Origin: Mucilaginibacter sp. cycad4
GTDB taxonomy: Bacteria; Bacteroidota; Bacteroidia; Sphingobacteriales; Sphingobacteriaceae
Direction: 5' to 3'
Length of the DNA stretch: 64,000 nt
Assembly: GCF_034263275.1 (NCBI RefSeq)
Contig: NZ_CP139559.1
Coordinates: forward strand, 3,968,001-4,032,000
Positions 8,531 to 16,763 of this stretch are shown here, one piece after another. The translations under genes were made by a program, and so were the position numbers. A model generated the notes under the pieces. The model saw only the letters and a program-made list of their open reading frames with translations, was not told where the DNA came from and ran no database searches. Each line of letters starts with the position of its first letter. Position 1 is the first letter of the stretch.

Positions 8531-8604
8531 AAACGGGATGCACAAGTCAGCCACGCTCATCGTCCCAAACACAAGACTTGCGCCAGTAAAGGAATTTTTG
8601 ATTC
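8531..8604. repeat. Right part of hairpin repeat copy 2
   Basis: Continuation of the unit split by the IS. It starts at AAACGGGATGCACAAG, matches copy 1 through TTGCGCCAGTAAAGG, and ends with the AATTTTTGATTCCC spacer. Confidence 0.85.
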
Positions 8605-8608
8605 CCAT

Positions 8609-8690
8609 CGTCATTGCGAGGTACGAAGCAATCCCCTATTTGCAGGTCAGCCCTGTATAGTTCGCGATTGCTTCGTACCTCGCAATGACG
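8609..8690. repeat. Palindromic repeat, CATTGCGAGG family
   Basis: Perfect 25-base inverted arms (8609-8633 and 8666-8690) with core TCATTGCGAGGTACGAAGC around a 32-base centre. Diverged relatives occur at 16764-16857, 17159-17196 and 61968-62082. It lies 20 bases past the stop of the minus-strand gene at 8710, where it could also stabilise or end transcripts. Confidence 0.88.
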
Positions 8691-8709
8691 GTTATTAATA
8701 AGCGCTACG

Positions 8710-9489
8710 TTACTTCTTCGCCTGCTTTAAAAGCCATTGCGCTACATCATTCACCGCCTTATCATTTTCATACCCCGCAGGTAGCCTGCCATTTACATAC
8801 TCATTGTAAAGCCATGGGTCTCCAACTGCTATTACTGTCCCTTTGCCGTATCTGGCAGATGCTATAATAGTAGCCCCATCTTTGTTTTTAAGCACAGGTA
8901 CGGCAGTCCCCGTTAAACCTATCGAACATGCATCCTTCATAAAAACCTTTGAGGCTGTTTTAAATACCGGGTTGTTTTTCACGTAGATTGCACCATCCTC
9001 AAAATGAGCATCATCAATTACGTGATTTTGCAGATCGTTATTGAAATGCATCCCGAATTTGGCAGCAAGATTATTGAAATGCGGCAGCTCCACGTTCGCA
9101 CTGTCATTCGCCATCATCAGTAAAACACCGCCTTTTTTTACCCACGCACTTATCTGCTCAATATCATCTTCCTGGATATAATTGGGGTTCGGGCTTTCCT
9201 TTTTGGTATCCGGGTCAACTATGATATAAACAGATGATCCTTTCAGGTTATCCAAAGTTGGTGCTGTGCCAAGCGTATCCAGCTTAGCGCCGCGGCTTGT
9301 AAAAGCCCCGCCAAAGATCTTGAAACCGTTGTTATCCGTTTCATCCCACAGGTAATGGAACCGCTCTTGTTGCCCGTTTGCCCCTTTATGTACTTCGTGA
9401 TTGAAATAATAATCGAGCGTTACGGTTTGAGCGTTTGCGGCACAACCGGCAAGCGCAAACAGGGCTATAAGTGATGATCTTAGTTTCAT
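8710..9489 (-). CDS. Secreted GATase-like (DUF4350/ThuA-type) protein
   Basis: About 259 residues. The start at 9489 gives MKLRSSLIALFALAGCAANAQ, with a lipobox-like LAGC at 13-16 (or signal peptidase I cleavage after ANA). An upstream ATG at 9522 would add 11 residues before the signal and is less likely. The body is a Rossmann-like class I glutamine-amidotransferase fold: YIIVDPDT, a WVKKGGVLLMMAND strand-helix, and ARYGKGTVIAVGDPWL near the C-terminus. No catalytic Cys is evident. Similar domains accompany or are fused to GH105 unsaturated rhamnogalacturonyl hydrolases, which fits the kduI genes beyond 10 kb. It probably has a binding or structural role rather than an amidotransferase role. 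Confidence 0.7.
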   Translation of the reverse strand: MKLRSSLIALFALAGCAANAQTVTLDYYFNHEVHKGANGQQERFHYLWDETDNNGFKIFGGAFTSRGAKLDTLGTAPTLDNLKGSSVYIIVDPDTKKESPNPNYIQEDDIEQISAWVKKGGVLLMMANDSANVELPHFNNLAAKFGMHFNNDLQNHVIDDAHFEDGAIYVKNNPVFKTASKVFMKDACSIGLTGTAVPVLKNKDGATIIASARYGKGTVIAVGDPWLYNEYVNGRLPAGYENDKAVNDVAQWLLKQAKK

Positions 9490-9616
9490 AGTAGGTTTAT
9501 TATTGGGTTTGCTTCTGGTCAAGTTATCACCGCAGACTTAACTTTTCTATCTATTTTCCGCGTGTTCAATTTTTTTAGGTGTAAACACTTTCACTTATTT
9601 TCAAAAAAAATAACAC

Positions 9617-9695
9617 TGATAATCAATAAGTTAACTTTAGTAAAAATTATCTATTCAGCAAAAATGAACACATAGTCATTGATAATCAATAAGTT
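9617..9695. repeat. Direct repeat TGATAATCAATAAGTT (two copies)
   Basis: Exact 16-base copies at 9617-9632 and 9680-9695, 63 bases apart, in an AT-rich stretch upstream of the GATase-like gene. GTGTTCAA and TTGAACAC words lie outside them. They could be regulator sites or relics of a small insertion; nothing decides. Confidence 0.6.
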
Positions 9696-9784
9696 GAGTT
9701 TTCACAAGATCAAACGCTGAACACCCCGTTTTCAAAAATTGAACACTTCTATCTGGATTCAGTTTCGCAGCTTGTTCACGCTCC

Positions 9785-9900
9785 CTCAGGACCTCTCGCA
9801 GAGGGCACTGAGGTTCACTGTGTTCTAAATATCTACCAGGATACTCAGAACAGCGAATCAGCTTGGCGTATACATCAGGGTCCTCTGCGAGAGACCCTGA
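9785..9900. repeat. CTCTCGCAGAGG palindromic repeat
   Basis: Two self-complementary blocks, CCTCTCGCAGAGG near 9792 and CCTCTGCGAGAG near 9881, lie at the ends of a roughly 115-base inverted structure with CAGGG/CCCTGA flanks. The 82-codon frame across it (9676-9924) is not credible as a gene. Confidence 0.6.
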
Positions 9901-9928
9901 TGGGACGATGGCTTCATTGCGCACGAGA

Positions 9929-10022
9929 AGCCCCCTCTAAATCTCCCCCGGTAGGGGAGACTTTTTGAACCTCATCGGTCATTTTAAAGCCCTCCCTTCC
10001 GGGGAGGGTTGGGTGGGGCTAC
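9929..10022. repeat. CCCTCTAAATCTCCCCC repeat element
   Basis: Imperfect inverted element. It opens CCCCCTCTAAATCTCCCCC-GGTAGGGGAGA and closes CCCTCCCTTCCGGGGAGGG-TTGGGTGGGGCTAC. A second copy with a nested insert follows the rhamnose aldolase gene at 54621-54807. Confidence 0.85.
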
Positions 10023-10104
10023 TTGCTATGCCTTTTCCTGCGCTCAAGGCCACCATCGTTCCCGCTTTCACCCGAAGCTTACCTGCCGACGGGAACATCC
10101 TTCT

Positions 10105-10920
10105 TTACACCCCTCCAAAAATCGAAAACCCGCCGTCAACGCAGATCATCGAACCGGTTACAAATACGGAGGCATCGCTCAGCAACCACACCAATGCCCC
10201 TTTAAGTTCATCGGCATGGCCAAAGCGCTTAAACGGCGTTTGTTTAATCACCAGTTCGCCCCTTTGGGTATACCCGCCTTCGGGTTTGGTAAGCAGGTAA
10301 CGGTTTTGCTCAGTAAGAAAAAAACCCGGTGCCAATGCATTCATCCGTATTGCGTCACCATAACGGTTAGCCAGCTCAACCGCAAACCACTGGTTATAGC
10401 AGTCGACAGCGGCCTTGCCTATATTATAGCCTAATACCTTGGTTATGGCACGTTTTGAGTTCATTGACGATATATTAACAATGCTGCCTTTACCTGTTTT
10501 GGCAATGGCTTCGCCGAAAACCTGCGTAGGGATCAGTGTACCCCAAAGGTTCAGCTCCATTACTTTTTTCATGCCCCCGATGTTCATTTTAAAAATGTCC
10601 TCATCGGGTTGTAAAACGCCCTCGGGCATATTGCCGCCTGCACCGTTCACCAGGCCATCTATCCTGCCAAAAGCTTCCAGCAATTTATCTTTAGCTGCTA
10701 CCAGTTCAGCCTCGTTCATTACATCGGCCACCAGCGCAATAGCTTTACCGCCAGCTGCGTTAATAGCATTGGCACGCTCTTCGGCAACCTGGGCATTACG
10801 GCCAAGGATGCCCACTGCACCACCCGCCTCAACAATGCCGTCAATAAATGCTTTCCCTAATATGCCTGTTCCGCCGGTTACTACAATTACTTTTCCGGCT
10901 AATGAAAATTGATTATCCAC
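10105..10920 (-). CDS. SDR-family oxidoreductase (KduD or fructuronate reductase role)
   Basis: A 271-residue classical short-chain dehydrogenase. It has the cofactor loop TGGTGILG (15-22), an NGAGG segment (92-96), the catalytic Ser in NISSMNS (about 151-152) and Y165-N-I-G-K169. It lies 30 bases downstream of kduI in the same direction. The expected role is uronate catabolism: either 2-keto-3-deoxygluconate 5-dehydrogenase (KduD) or the SDR-type D-fructuronate reductase (mannonate oxidoreductase) found in many Bacteroidota. The residues I can see do not separate these two. NAD versus NADP preference is not assigned. Confidence 0.85.
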   Translation of the reverse strand: MDNQFSLAGKVIVVTGGTGILGKAFIDGIVEAGGAVGILGRNAQVAEERANAINAAGGKAIALVADVMNEAELVAAKDKLLEAFGRIDGLVNGAGGNMPEGVLQPDEDIFKMNIGGMKKVMELNLWGTLIPTQVFGEAIAKTGKGSIVNISSMNSKRAITKVLGYNIGKAAVDCYNQWFAVELANRYGDAIRMNALAPGFFLTEQNRYLLTKPEGGYTQRGELVIKQTPFKRFGHADELKGALVWLLSDASVFVTGSMICVDGGFSIFGGV

Positions 10921-10950
10921 TTAAATTATATTTTTAAGGTTGATGTATGA

Positions 10951-11781
10951 TTATTTCAGATCTGTTATGGCTATGGCATCCATATCGGTATAATCCAGGT
11001 TTTCCCCGGCCATGCCCCAAATGAAGCTATAATTTGATGTACCGTTGCCCGAATGGATGCTCCATGGCGGCGATACCACAGCATCGTAATTATCCATGGT
11101 GATATGCCTTGTTTCCTGTCCTTCGCCCATGTAATGAAAAATCTTTTGGCCCGCAGGAACATCGAAATAAAAGTATGCTTCCATACGCCTGTCATGTACG
11201 TGGGCCGGCATGGTGTTCCAAACGCTGCCTTCATGTAATATGGTAAGGCCCATTACCAGCTGGCAGCTCCGTACACCTTCCAGGTGGATATATTTATTGA
11301 TAGTGCGTTTGTTTGCCGTTGCTGCCGAACCCAGCTCAACCTTAACCGCATCGGCATGGGTAAGCAGGGTTGTTGGGTATACCGCATGCGCCGGTGATGA
11401 TAGCAGGTAAAATACAGCCGGTACTGCCGGGTCGGCACTTTCAAAAGTTACGCTTTTTGTCCCTTTACCAATGTACAGGCAATCAAGCTTGTTCACTTCA
11501 AAGGCTTGCCCGTCGGCTTTTACTATACCGGGGCCGGCTACACTGATGATCCCGATCTCGCGGCGTTCTAAAAAATATTCGGCACGCAGGTTCGGGTAAT
11601 TTGGCAGCTCAAGTGTTTTGCCTACCGGGTTAGCCATACCAACAATCATCCTGTCATAATGGGTATAGGTACAATTGATCTGGTCGGGCTCAACCTGTTT
11701 GTCAATCAAAAATCGTTCGCGTATGGTGGTGGTATCGTAGCTTTTAAAATCCGTTGGGTGGACGCTGTGTATTGTTTTCAA
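10951..11781 (-). CDS. kduI: 5-dehydro-4-deoxy-D-glucuronate isomerase
   Basis: Interconverts 4-deoxy-L-threo-5-hexosulose uronate and 3-deoxy-D-glycero-2,5-hexodiulosonate, a step in the breakdown of unsaturated uronates from pectin or glycosaminoglycans. It is 276 residues, standard for KduI. The cupin metal ligands are visible: H194 and H196 in AHVHDRRMEAYFYF, E201, and H243 in PPWSIHSG. First gene of a two-gene unit with the SDR at 10105. It is transcribed divergently from the YhcH-like gene across a promoter region with paired operator-like palindromes, so the two units are likely coregulated. Confidence 0.95.
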   Translation of the reverse strand: MKTIHSVHPTDFKSYDTTTIRERFLIDKQVEPDQINCTYTHYDRMIVGMANPVGKTLELPNYPNLRAEYFLERREIGIISVAGPGIVKADGQAFEVNKLDCLYIGKGTKSVTFESADPAVPAVFYLLSSPAHAVYPTTLLTHADAVKVELGSAATANKRTINKYIHLEGVRSCQLVMGLTILHEGSVWNTMPAHVHDRRMEAYFYFDVPAGQKIFHYMGEGQETRHITMDNYDAVVSPPWSIHSGNGTSNYSFIWGMAGENLDYTDMDAIAITDLK

Positions 11782-11818
11782 AGCAAATGTTGTTTTATAA
11801 TATACTGGTTAATAATTA

Positions 11819-11848
11819 CAATTCTACAACCTTAAAAACGATTTCAAA
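11819..11848 (-). promoter_or_regulatory. Candidate promoter for kduI
   Basis: On the minus strand, TTTG (11845-11848) is followed after 18 bases by TAGAATTG (11819-11826), one mismatch from the Bacteroidota TAnnTTTG box. It lies 38 bases upstream of the kduI ATG. Confidence 0.4.
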
Positions 11849-11869
11849 AACCATTTAATCCTTATTTTC

Positions 11870-11935
11870 ACTTCAACGTTATAGTTTATCTGCCGTACAT
11901 TAGTACAAATAAAAATCAAACTATAACGTTAAAGT
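11870..11935. promoter_or_regulatory. Paired AACGTT operators in the kduI/yhcH divergent promoter
   Basis: ACTTCAACGTTATAGTTT (11870-11887) and AAACTATAACGTTAAAGT (11918-11935) are inverted copies matching at 17 of 18 positions. Each is centred on the palindrome AACGTT; the centres are 50 bases apart. A smaller palindrome, GTACATTAGTAC, lies between them. A CG-centred palindrome is typical of LacI-family operators, so a uronate-responsive LacI-type repressor is likely; its gene is not in the window. Confidence 0.7.
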
Positions 11936-11956
11936 AAATATTTAACGGTTAGTATA

Positions 11957-11986
11957 TTGTTTTATTTATTTAAGCTTGTATAATTG
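11957..11986 (+). promoter_or_regulatory. Candidate promoter for the YhcH-like gene
   Basis: TTG (11957-11959), a 19-base spacer, then TATAATTG (11979-11986). This is the same TAnnATTG form as the divergent kduI promoter candidate. It lies 64 bases upstream of the ATG at 12050, just outside the second operator. Confidence 0.4.
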
Positions 11987-12049
11987 AATACCTTAACAAC
12001 AGCCTAATGGCTGCACTACCAATTCAATAATCCGATGAATAACTAAACT

Positions 12050-12664
12050 ATGAAACACTTAACAACTTATAAAAACATCATGTTGCTAATTCTTTTTTCG
12101 CTTACAGCTGCGGGTGCTTCGGCCCAACAGCAGGAGATCACAGCTAAAAGTGCTAAATCCTGGGTTAAAGGCCGTGTTTGGGCCAATGGTTTGAAACTAA
12201 AGTTAAACTCATCAACAAATGATGTTGAATTTGCCAAACAATATGCTGCAAATAAGGCTGCATGGGATAAAGCGTTTGAGTTTCTTCGCGAACGTAACCT
12301 CGAAACTATAGAGCCGGGCAAGTACCCTATAGATGGCGATAATGTTTATGCATCCATTACCGAGGGCCCGTCAAAAGAACCGGAACAGGCAGCTTGGGAA
12401 TCGCACCAAAACTATATCGACCTGCAATATGTGATTAAAGGCAAGGAGAAGATAGGCGTTGCCCCTATTGAAAGCCTTACTGTTACAAAGCCATATGACC
12501 CGGCTAAAGACTTTGCCAACTACAGCGGAGACGGTAAGTACTTTACCGCAACACCCGACGAATTTTTCCTGTTTTTCCCCAGCGATGGCCACAGGCCTAA
12601 TATGAAGGTTGATGGTTATGATAAAGTGAAGAAACTGGTAATTAAGATAAAGGAAGTGAAATAG
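12050..12664 (+). CDS. YhcH/YjgK/YiaL-family (DUF386) secreted cupin
   Basis: 204 residues with a signal peptide (cleavage near ASA-QQ), so it is periplasmic, which is less usual for this family. The DUF386 core is clear: HQNYIDLQYVIKGKEKIGVAP in the middle and DEFFLFFPSDGHRPNM near the C-terminus, whose His residues form the cupin metal site. Family members accompany sialic acid, uronate or other sugar catabolic genes; an isomerase or mutarotase role is often proposed but not settled. It is divergent from kduI over shared operators, which ties it to uronate use. The start ATG is followed directly by the signal sequence. Confidence 0.88.
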   Translation: MKHLTTYKNIMLLILFSLTAAGASAQQQEITAKSAKSWVKGRVWANGLKLKLNSSTNDVEFAKQYAANKAAWDKAFEFLRERNLETIEPGKYPIDGDNVYASITEGPSKEPEQAAWESHQNYIDLQYVIKGKEKIGVAPIESLTVTKPYDPAKDFANYSGDGKYFTATPDEFFLFFPSDGHRPNMKVDGYDKVKKLVIKIKEVK

Positions 12665-12707
12665 TCTGAATCAAAATTTCCAGAAATTATTTAATTAACA
12701 GAATTGA

Positions 12708-12739
12708 AAAGGCCTGCAATCAATATTTAGCAGGCCTTT
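12708..12739. terminator. Bidirectional terminator
   Basis: Stem AAAGGCCTGC (12708-12717) and GCAGGCCTTT (12730-12739) with a 12-base loop. It lies between the convergent YhcH-like and lipocalin genes. An outer inverted repeat (GTCTGAATCA near 12665 and TGATTCAGAC at 12772-12781) encloses it and runs up to the lipocalin stop. Confidence 0.85.
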
Positions 12740-12778
12740 GATTTATTCTAAAAATCCTTTAATTCTGAAAATTCTGAT

Positions 12779-13297
12779 TCAGACCTGCACCGTCTTTACC
12801 AGCTTCCGTACATCAAATCCCTGCCCTGCGGCCTGCACCACCAGCTGATTGTAGATCTGTTCATCAAGCGTTGAGCGGCGGCTCAGGATCCATAAATAAT
12901 TCCGGTTTGGGTGCCCTACCATGGCATAGCTATAATCATTGGCCAGCGCTATGATCCAGTATTTACCTTTAAAGGGCCATTGAAATTGAATATCAAGTTT
13001 GGCATTACTCGTTTTGTCGGCTACAACAGCGCGGCCTTCGGCAATTTTTATCTTATTCTCTTTTATACAACGGTTTTTAACAATGATATTTCCATCAGGG
13101 GCCAAGCCGTAAGCGGCTGATGTGAAGGTGCATCCTGATTCAAAACATTGCGGTAACGCGGCTATTTCAAACCACGAACCAACATATTTTTTCAAATCTA
13201 CATAAGGAACGGTTTCAAGCGGCTTACAGCGGGCGGCTTGTAAGGCCAAAGCGGTTAAACCTAACGCTACAGAGGTTGCAATGATCTCTTTCTTCAT
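12779..13297 (-). CDS. Lipocalin family protein (Blc-like)
   Basis: 172 residues from the ATG at 13297, which begins a signal-like segment (MKKEIIATSVALGLTALALQ). A longer frame to 13369 adds 24 residues in front and is unlikely. The lipocalin signature KKYVGSWFEIAALP is present, with the conserved Trp and following motif, and the C-terminal YLWILSRRSTLDEQIYNQLV is typical of bacterial Blc-type lipocalins. Such proteins bind lipids in the periplasm or at the outer membrane during envelope stress. There is no canonical lipobox; Cys residues near C28 and in FESGC could form a disulfide. It converges with the YhcH-like gene over a terminator. Confidence 0.9.
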   Translation of the reverse strand: MKKEIIATSVALGLTALALQAARCKPLETVPYVDLKKYVGSWFEIAALPQCFESGCTFTSAAYGLAPDGNIIVKNRCIKENKIKIAEGRAVVADKTSNAKLDIQFQWPFKGKYWIIALANDYSYAMVGHPNRNYLWILSRRSTLDEQIYNQLVVQAAGQGFDVRKLVKTVQV

Positions 13298-13407
13298 AAA
13301 CCAATAACGCCCGGTATGCCTAAAAAGTTTAAAACAAAAGCACATTACCGTAGCCAAATGCCATATCATTATTTAATTACCTTTGCGCCAAAGCATTATT
13401 TTATAAC

Positions 13408-14208
13408 ATGCCGGGTAAAACGAACATCAGTATTTTAGGCTGCGGCTGGTATGGCAGCGCATTAGGTAAAGCATTAATTGCTGATGGTATACAGGTAAAA
13501 GGCTCAACCACTTCTGCTGCAAAAACGGAGGAGCTGGCCGCGTTGGGCATCCGGCCCTATGTGGTTAATTTTTCGCCGGACGGGGAAATATATGATGCCG
13601 GTTTTTTTGACTGCGATGTTTTGTGGATAGCCATTCCACCGAAAAGCCGCAGTGGTGAGGGCGCTGTTTTTTTAGAGAAGGTTAAAGGGATTATCCGTGC
13701 CATAAAACAGTTTGCCATACAGCATGTGATATTTATCAGCTCCACGGCGGTTTATGCCGATAATAACAGGCAGGTAAATGAAGAAACCGCCCCCCAGCCC
13801 AATACCGAAGCCGGCAGGATATTATTTGAGGCCGAAAACCTTTTCCGTGCTGAAGATAGTTTTAAAACAACCATTATCCGTTTTGCAGGGTTGATTGGCC
13901 CCGGGCGCAACCCCGGCAGGTTTTTTGCCGGTAAAAAGGAGGTCCCCAATGGAAATGCGCCGGTGAACCTCATTCATCTTGATGATTGTATCGGCATTAG
14001 CAGAGCGATACTGGCGAAAGAGGCTTTTGGACATCTTTTTAACGGCTGTTCCCCCAATCATCCTGCTAAGGCCGATTTTTATACACAGGCTGCTCTTGGT
14101 TCGGGCTTTGAAAAGCCGGAGTTTGTTCGTGAATTGAAGGAATGGAAGATTGTGGACAGTGTGCATGTAAGGGCTGTGCTGGATTATGAATATAAGACTT
14201 TGTTGTAG
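13408..14208 (+). CDS. SDR-family NAD(P)-binding protein (YeeZ-like)
   Basis: A 266-residue Rossmann protein. The N-terminal dinucleotide loop is ILGCGWYGSALG (9-20). A strand ending in HVIFISSTAVYAD, with a conserved Ser/Tyr region, is typical of the YeeZ-type extended-SDR proteins. NLIHLDDC in the middle matches the epimerase family's second substrate-side motif. Its substrate is unknown. It is divergent from the lipocalin and converges with the GH3 gene; both stop codons lie inside a shared TAGCTGCT hairpin. Confidence 0.82.
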   Translation: MPGKTNISILGCGWYGSALGKALIADGIQVKGSTTSAAKTEELAALGIRPYVVNFSPDGEIYDAGFFDCDVLWIAIPPKSRSGEGAVFLEKVKGIIRAIKQFAIQHVIFISSTAVYADNNRQVNEETAPQPNTEAGRILFEAENLFRAEDSFKTTIIRFAGLIGPGRNPGRFFAGKKEVPNGNAPVNLIHLDDCIGISRAILAKEAFGHLFNGCSPNHPAKADFYTQAALGSGFEKPEFVRELKEWKIVDSVHVRAVLDYEYKTLL

Positions 14209-14234
14209 CTGCTATCAAAAAAGCGCAGCAGCTA
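14206..14234. terminator. Hairpin spanning two convergent stop codons
   Basis: TAGCTGCT (14206-14213) pairs with AGCAGCTA (14227-14234) around an A-rich loop. The first TAG is the stop of the plus-strand gene, and the reverse complement of the last CTA is the stop of GH3. There is no strong T-tract, so terminator activity is tentative. Confidence 0.45.
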
Positions 14235-16538
14235 TTCTTTATATTCCAACGTTTTTTTGAGCACCACATCTTCGGCTGAGCGGGCTATCATAACATCAAA
14301 TGTACCCGGTTCGGTTACCAGTTTCATGTTGTTGTTCCAAACGGCAATATCTTCTGGTTTTACGGTAAACTTTACTGTTTTGGTTTCGCCGGGTCTGAGG
14401 CTGATCTTGTCAAAACCTTTGAGCGCCATTACCGGTGTAGTTACCGAATTTACTTTATTGCCGAGATACATTTGCACCACTTCCTTACCCGCCATACTGC
14501 CGCTGTTGGTTACATCTACCGAAACAGTAACTGCTTCATTTTCTCCGAACGATGCTGCCGATACCTGCATATTGCTGTATTTAAATGAAGTGTAACTTAA
14601 GCCATAACCAAAGGGGAACAGCACCCCGGTCGAGGAAAAAACATAGTCCTGCCCCGGTTTTTCGGGTGAACCCGGATTATGATAGAAACCTTTATTGGAT
14701 GCCACATGATTATAAAAAACCGGGATATGCCCGGTTGACTGCGGGATAGATACCGTAAGCCTGCCTGATGGGTTTACCTTGCCGAACAGGATATTGGCAA
14801 TGGCATTACCTCCCCTTTCGCCGGGATACCAGGCCTCCACAATAGCCGGGATATTTTCTTTTTCCCAGCTGATACTTTGCGGCCGGCCGTGTACCAGTAC
14901 CAACACTACAGGCTTACCGGTTTTATAAACGGCCTGTAACAATTCCCGTTGTACGCCATCGGGGTTAATATCAGTAACATCATAGCCCTCGCCGCAGGTG
15001 AACGGGTCTTTAGGCTCGCTTTCGGGTGCATGCCCGTTCCAGCCTACACCGGCAAATACCACGCTGGTGGTTCCCAAAACTACAACCACAGCATCGCTGT
15101 TTTTTGCTGCTGTGATGGCTTCGGCAAAACCGCTTTTGTCCGAGCCCGACAGGGCACAGCCTTTGGCGTAATTGATCTTTATTTTATTGCCGGCTAATTG
15201 CCTGATACCGTTAAGCACTGTTGTACCCGATCGGCTGTCGCGGGTTGAACTGTAATCGCCATACTGAACCTGGTTGGCATTGGGGCCGATTACCGCCAGC
15301 GATTTCAGGCTGGTCATATTGAGCGGTAAAAGCTGTTTATCGTTTTTGAGCAGGATAATGGATTCCTCGGCAATCTGCTGCGACAGGGCGATATGATCCG
15401 GCGTATGTACCCGTTTTTTTAGTGCCGATGTATCGGGCAATGCCTTTTCAAACAAGCCTGCTTTAAACTTTATAGTAAGGATGCGGGCAACAGCGCTATC
15501 AATCAGGGCTTCTTTTACTTTTCCGCTTTTCACCAGGCCGGGCAGTTTATTATATACATCGGGGCTTGGCGCTTCCAGGTCAACCCCGGCGCTCAGGCCT
15601 ATAGGAGCAGCACCTTCGGCATCTTTAGCAATATGATGAAAGGTGTATAAATGTTTAAGCCCTTCATAGTCCGAAAACACGTAGCCTTTAAAACCCCATT
15701 CCTGCCGTAATATGGCTTGCAGCAGGAAATGGCTGGCATGTGCCGGTACGCCGTCAATCTCATTATAAGCCGGCATTACGGCGTAAATATTTGCCTTTTG
15801 TACGACATCTTTAAAAGGCGGTAAAAACATCGACCGTAATTCGCGCTCCCCTATCGCTGCCGGGGCTAAATTGATACCCGCCACAGGGATACTGTAGGCT
15901 GCGAAATGCTTGGCTGTGCACATCAATTTATCTTTACCAATGCCGTTTATTGTTTGTAAAGGACTGCCCTGCATCCCAATTACAAACGAGGAACCCATCC
16001 TGCTCACCAGATATGGGTCCTCGGCATAACATTCCTCATTACGGCCATATCGAGGGTCGCGGATGAGATCGAACAAAGGTGAAAGCGCCTGGTCAACTCC
16101 TGATGAGTAAGCTTCATAAGCTATCACCGAACCCATTTTTTCAATCAGCGCCGGATTCCAGGTGCTGCCCTGCGCTATAGCCTGTGGAAAAATGGTAGCG
16201 CCTGCCGCCAGTTGCCCATGCAGGCATTCGCCTATTTGTATGGGCGGGATACCAAGTCTTGTTTTTTCTTTAGCATATTTTTTTGCTGCTATTGAGCGAG
16301 ATGCTATGTCATTGATATTGGTAAAAGGGCTTTCACAAACACCATAAGCAATTGGGTTTTGCATGGAACCCGTTAATGAACTCATGCTCATCTGGCCTAT
16401 CTTCTCTTCCGGTGTCATGCGGCTTAGCAGGTCTTTCACGCGTGCGGGCACGGGTGCTTTGGGGTCTTTATAAACCTGTGCGGCTGCAATGTTAATTACA
16501 AAAGCAAACGCGATGAAGAGGCATAATTTCTTTTGCAT
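14232..16538 (-). CDS. Glycoside hydrolase family 3 (beta-glucosidase/xylosidase type)
   Basis: A 768-residue secreted enzyme with a signal peptide ending at INIAAA-Q. Domains in order: GH3 N-terminal TIM barrel (about 35-340) with the KHFAAY substrate motif and nucleophile D290 in GYVFSDYEG; GH3 C-terminal alpha/beta-sandwich (about 390-620); and a fibronectin type III-like domain at the end (about 680-760, KEVVQMYLG and LRPGETKTVKF). The architecture is that of BglX. It releases terminal beta-linked glucose or xylose in the periplasm. It lies at the downstream end of the SusCD locus, 670 bases past the GH20 gene, with repeats between, so it may have its own promoter. Confidence 0.93.
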   Translation of the reverse strand: MQKKLCLFIAFAFVINIAAAQVYKDPKAPVPARVKDLLSRMTPEEKIGQMSMSSLTGSMQNPIAYGVCESPFTNINDIASRSIAAKKYAKEKTRLGIPPIQIGECLHGQLAAGATIFPQAIAQGSTWNPALIEKMGSVIAYEAYSSGVDQALSPLFDLIRDPRYGRNEECYAEDPYLVSRMGSSFVIGMQGSPLQTINGIGKDKLMCTAKHFAAYSIPVAGINLAPAAIGERELRSMFLPPFKDVVQKANIYAVMPAYNEIDGVPAHASHFLLQAILRQEWGFKGYVFSDYEGLKHLYTFHHIAKDAEGAAPIGLSAGVDLEAPSPDVYNKLPGLVKSGKVKEALIDSAVARILTIKFKAGLFEKALPDTSALKKRVHTPDHIALSQQIAEESIILLKNDKQLLPLNMTSLKSLAVIGPNANQVQYGDYSSTRDSRSGTTVLNGIRQLAGNKIKINYAKGCALSGSDKSGFAEAITAAKNSDAVVVVLGTTSVVFAGVGWNGHAPESEPKDPFTCGEGYDVTDINPDGVQRELLQAVYKTGKPVVLVLVHGRPQSISWEKENIPAIVEAWYPGERGGNAIANILFGKVNPSGRLTVSIPQSTGHIPVFYNHVASNKGFYHNPGSPEKPGQDYVFSSTGVLFPFGYGLSYTSFKYSNMQVSAASFGENEAVTVSVDVTNSGSMAGKEVVQMYLGNKVNSVTTPVMALKGFDKISLRPGETKTVKFTVKPEDIAVWNNNMKLVTEPGTFDVMIARSAEDVVLKKTLEYKE

Positions 16539-16587
16539 AGGTATAATTTTAGTAATGCGTTAACCACAAAAAGGGCAGGATTGTGCG

Positions 16588-16699
16588 ATTCCCCTCTTGA
16601 GAGGGGTGTAGGGGTGTGTTTATACGATTTATTTGTCAAAGCAGAAACACACCCCTGCTACCGCTCCTGTCTTCCGCGCCCCCTCTCAAGAGGGGAATT
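16588..16699. repeat. CCCCTCTTGAGAGGGG palindromic element
   Basis: Arms ATTCCCCTCTTGAGAGGGG at 16588-16606 and CCCCTCTCAAGAGGGGAATT at 16680-16699 are inverted copies. The inner arms AGGGGTGTGTTT/AACACACCCCT also pair. It belongs to the group of about 100-base palindromes scattered through this window. Confidence 0.8.
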
Positions 16700-16763
16700 T
16701 AAAAACCTGATTCTCTTCGCCATTTCTGATACTTGAAAGAAGAAATTATCTCTTAAAAAACTA

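Noticed and set aside
9676..9924. 82-codon minus-strand frame
   Set aside because: It lies across a palindromic repeat and a direct repeat, with no domain or start context.
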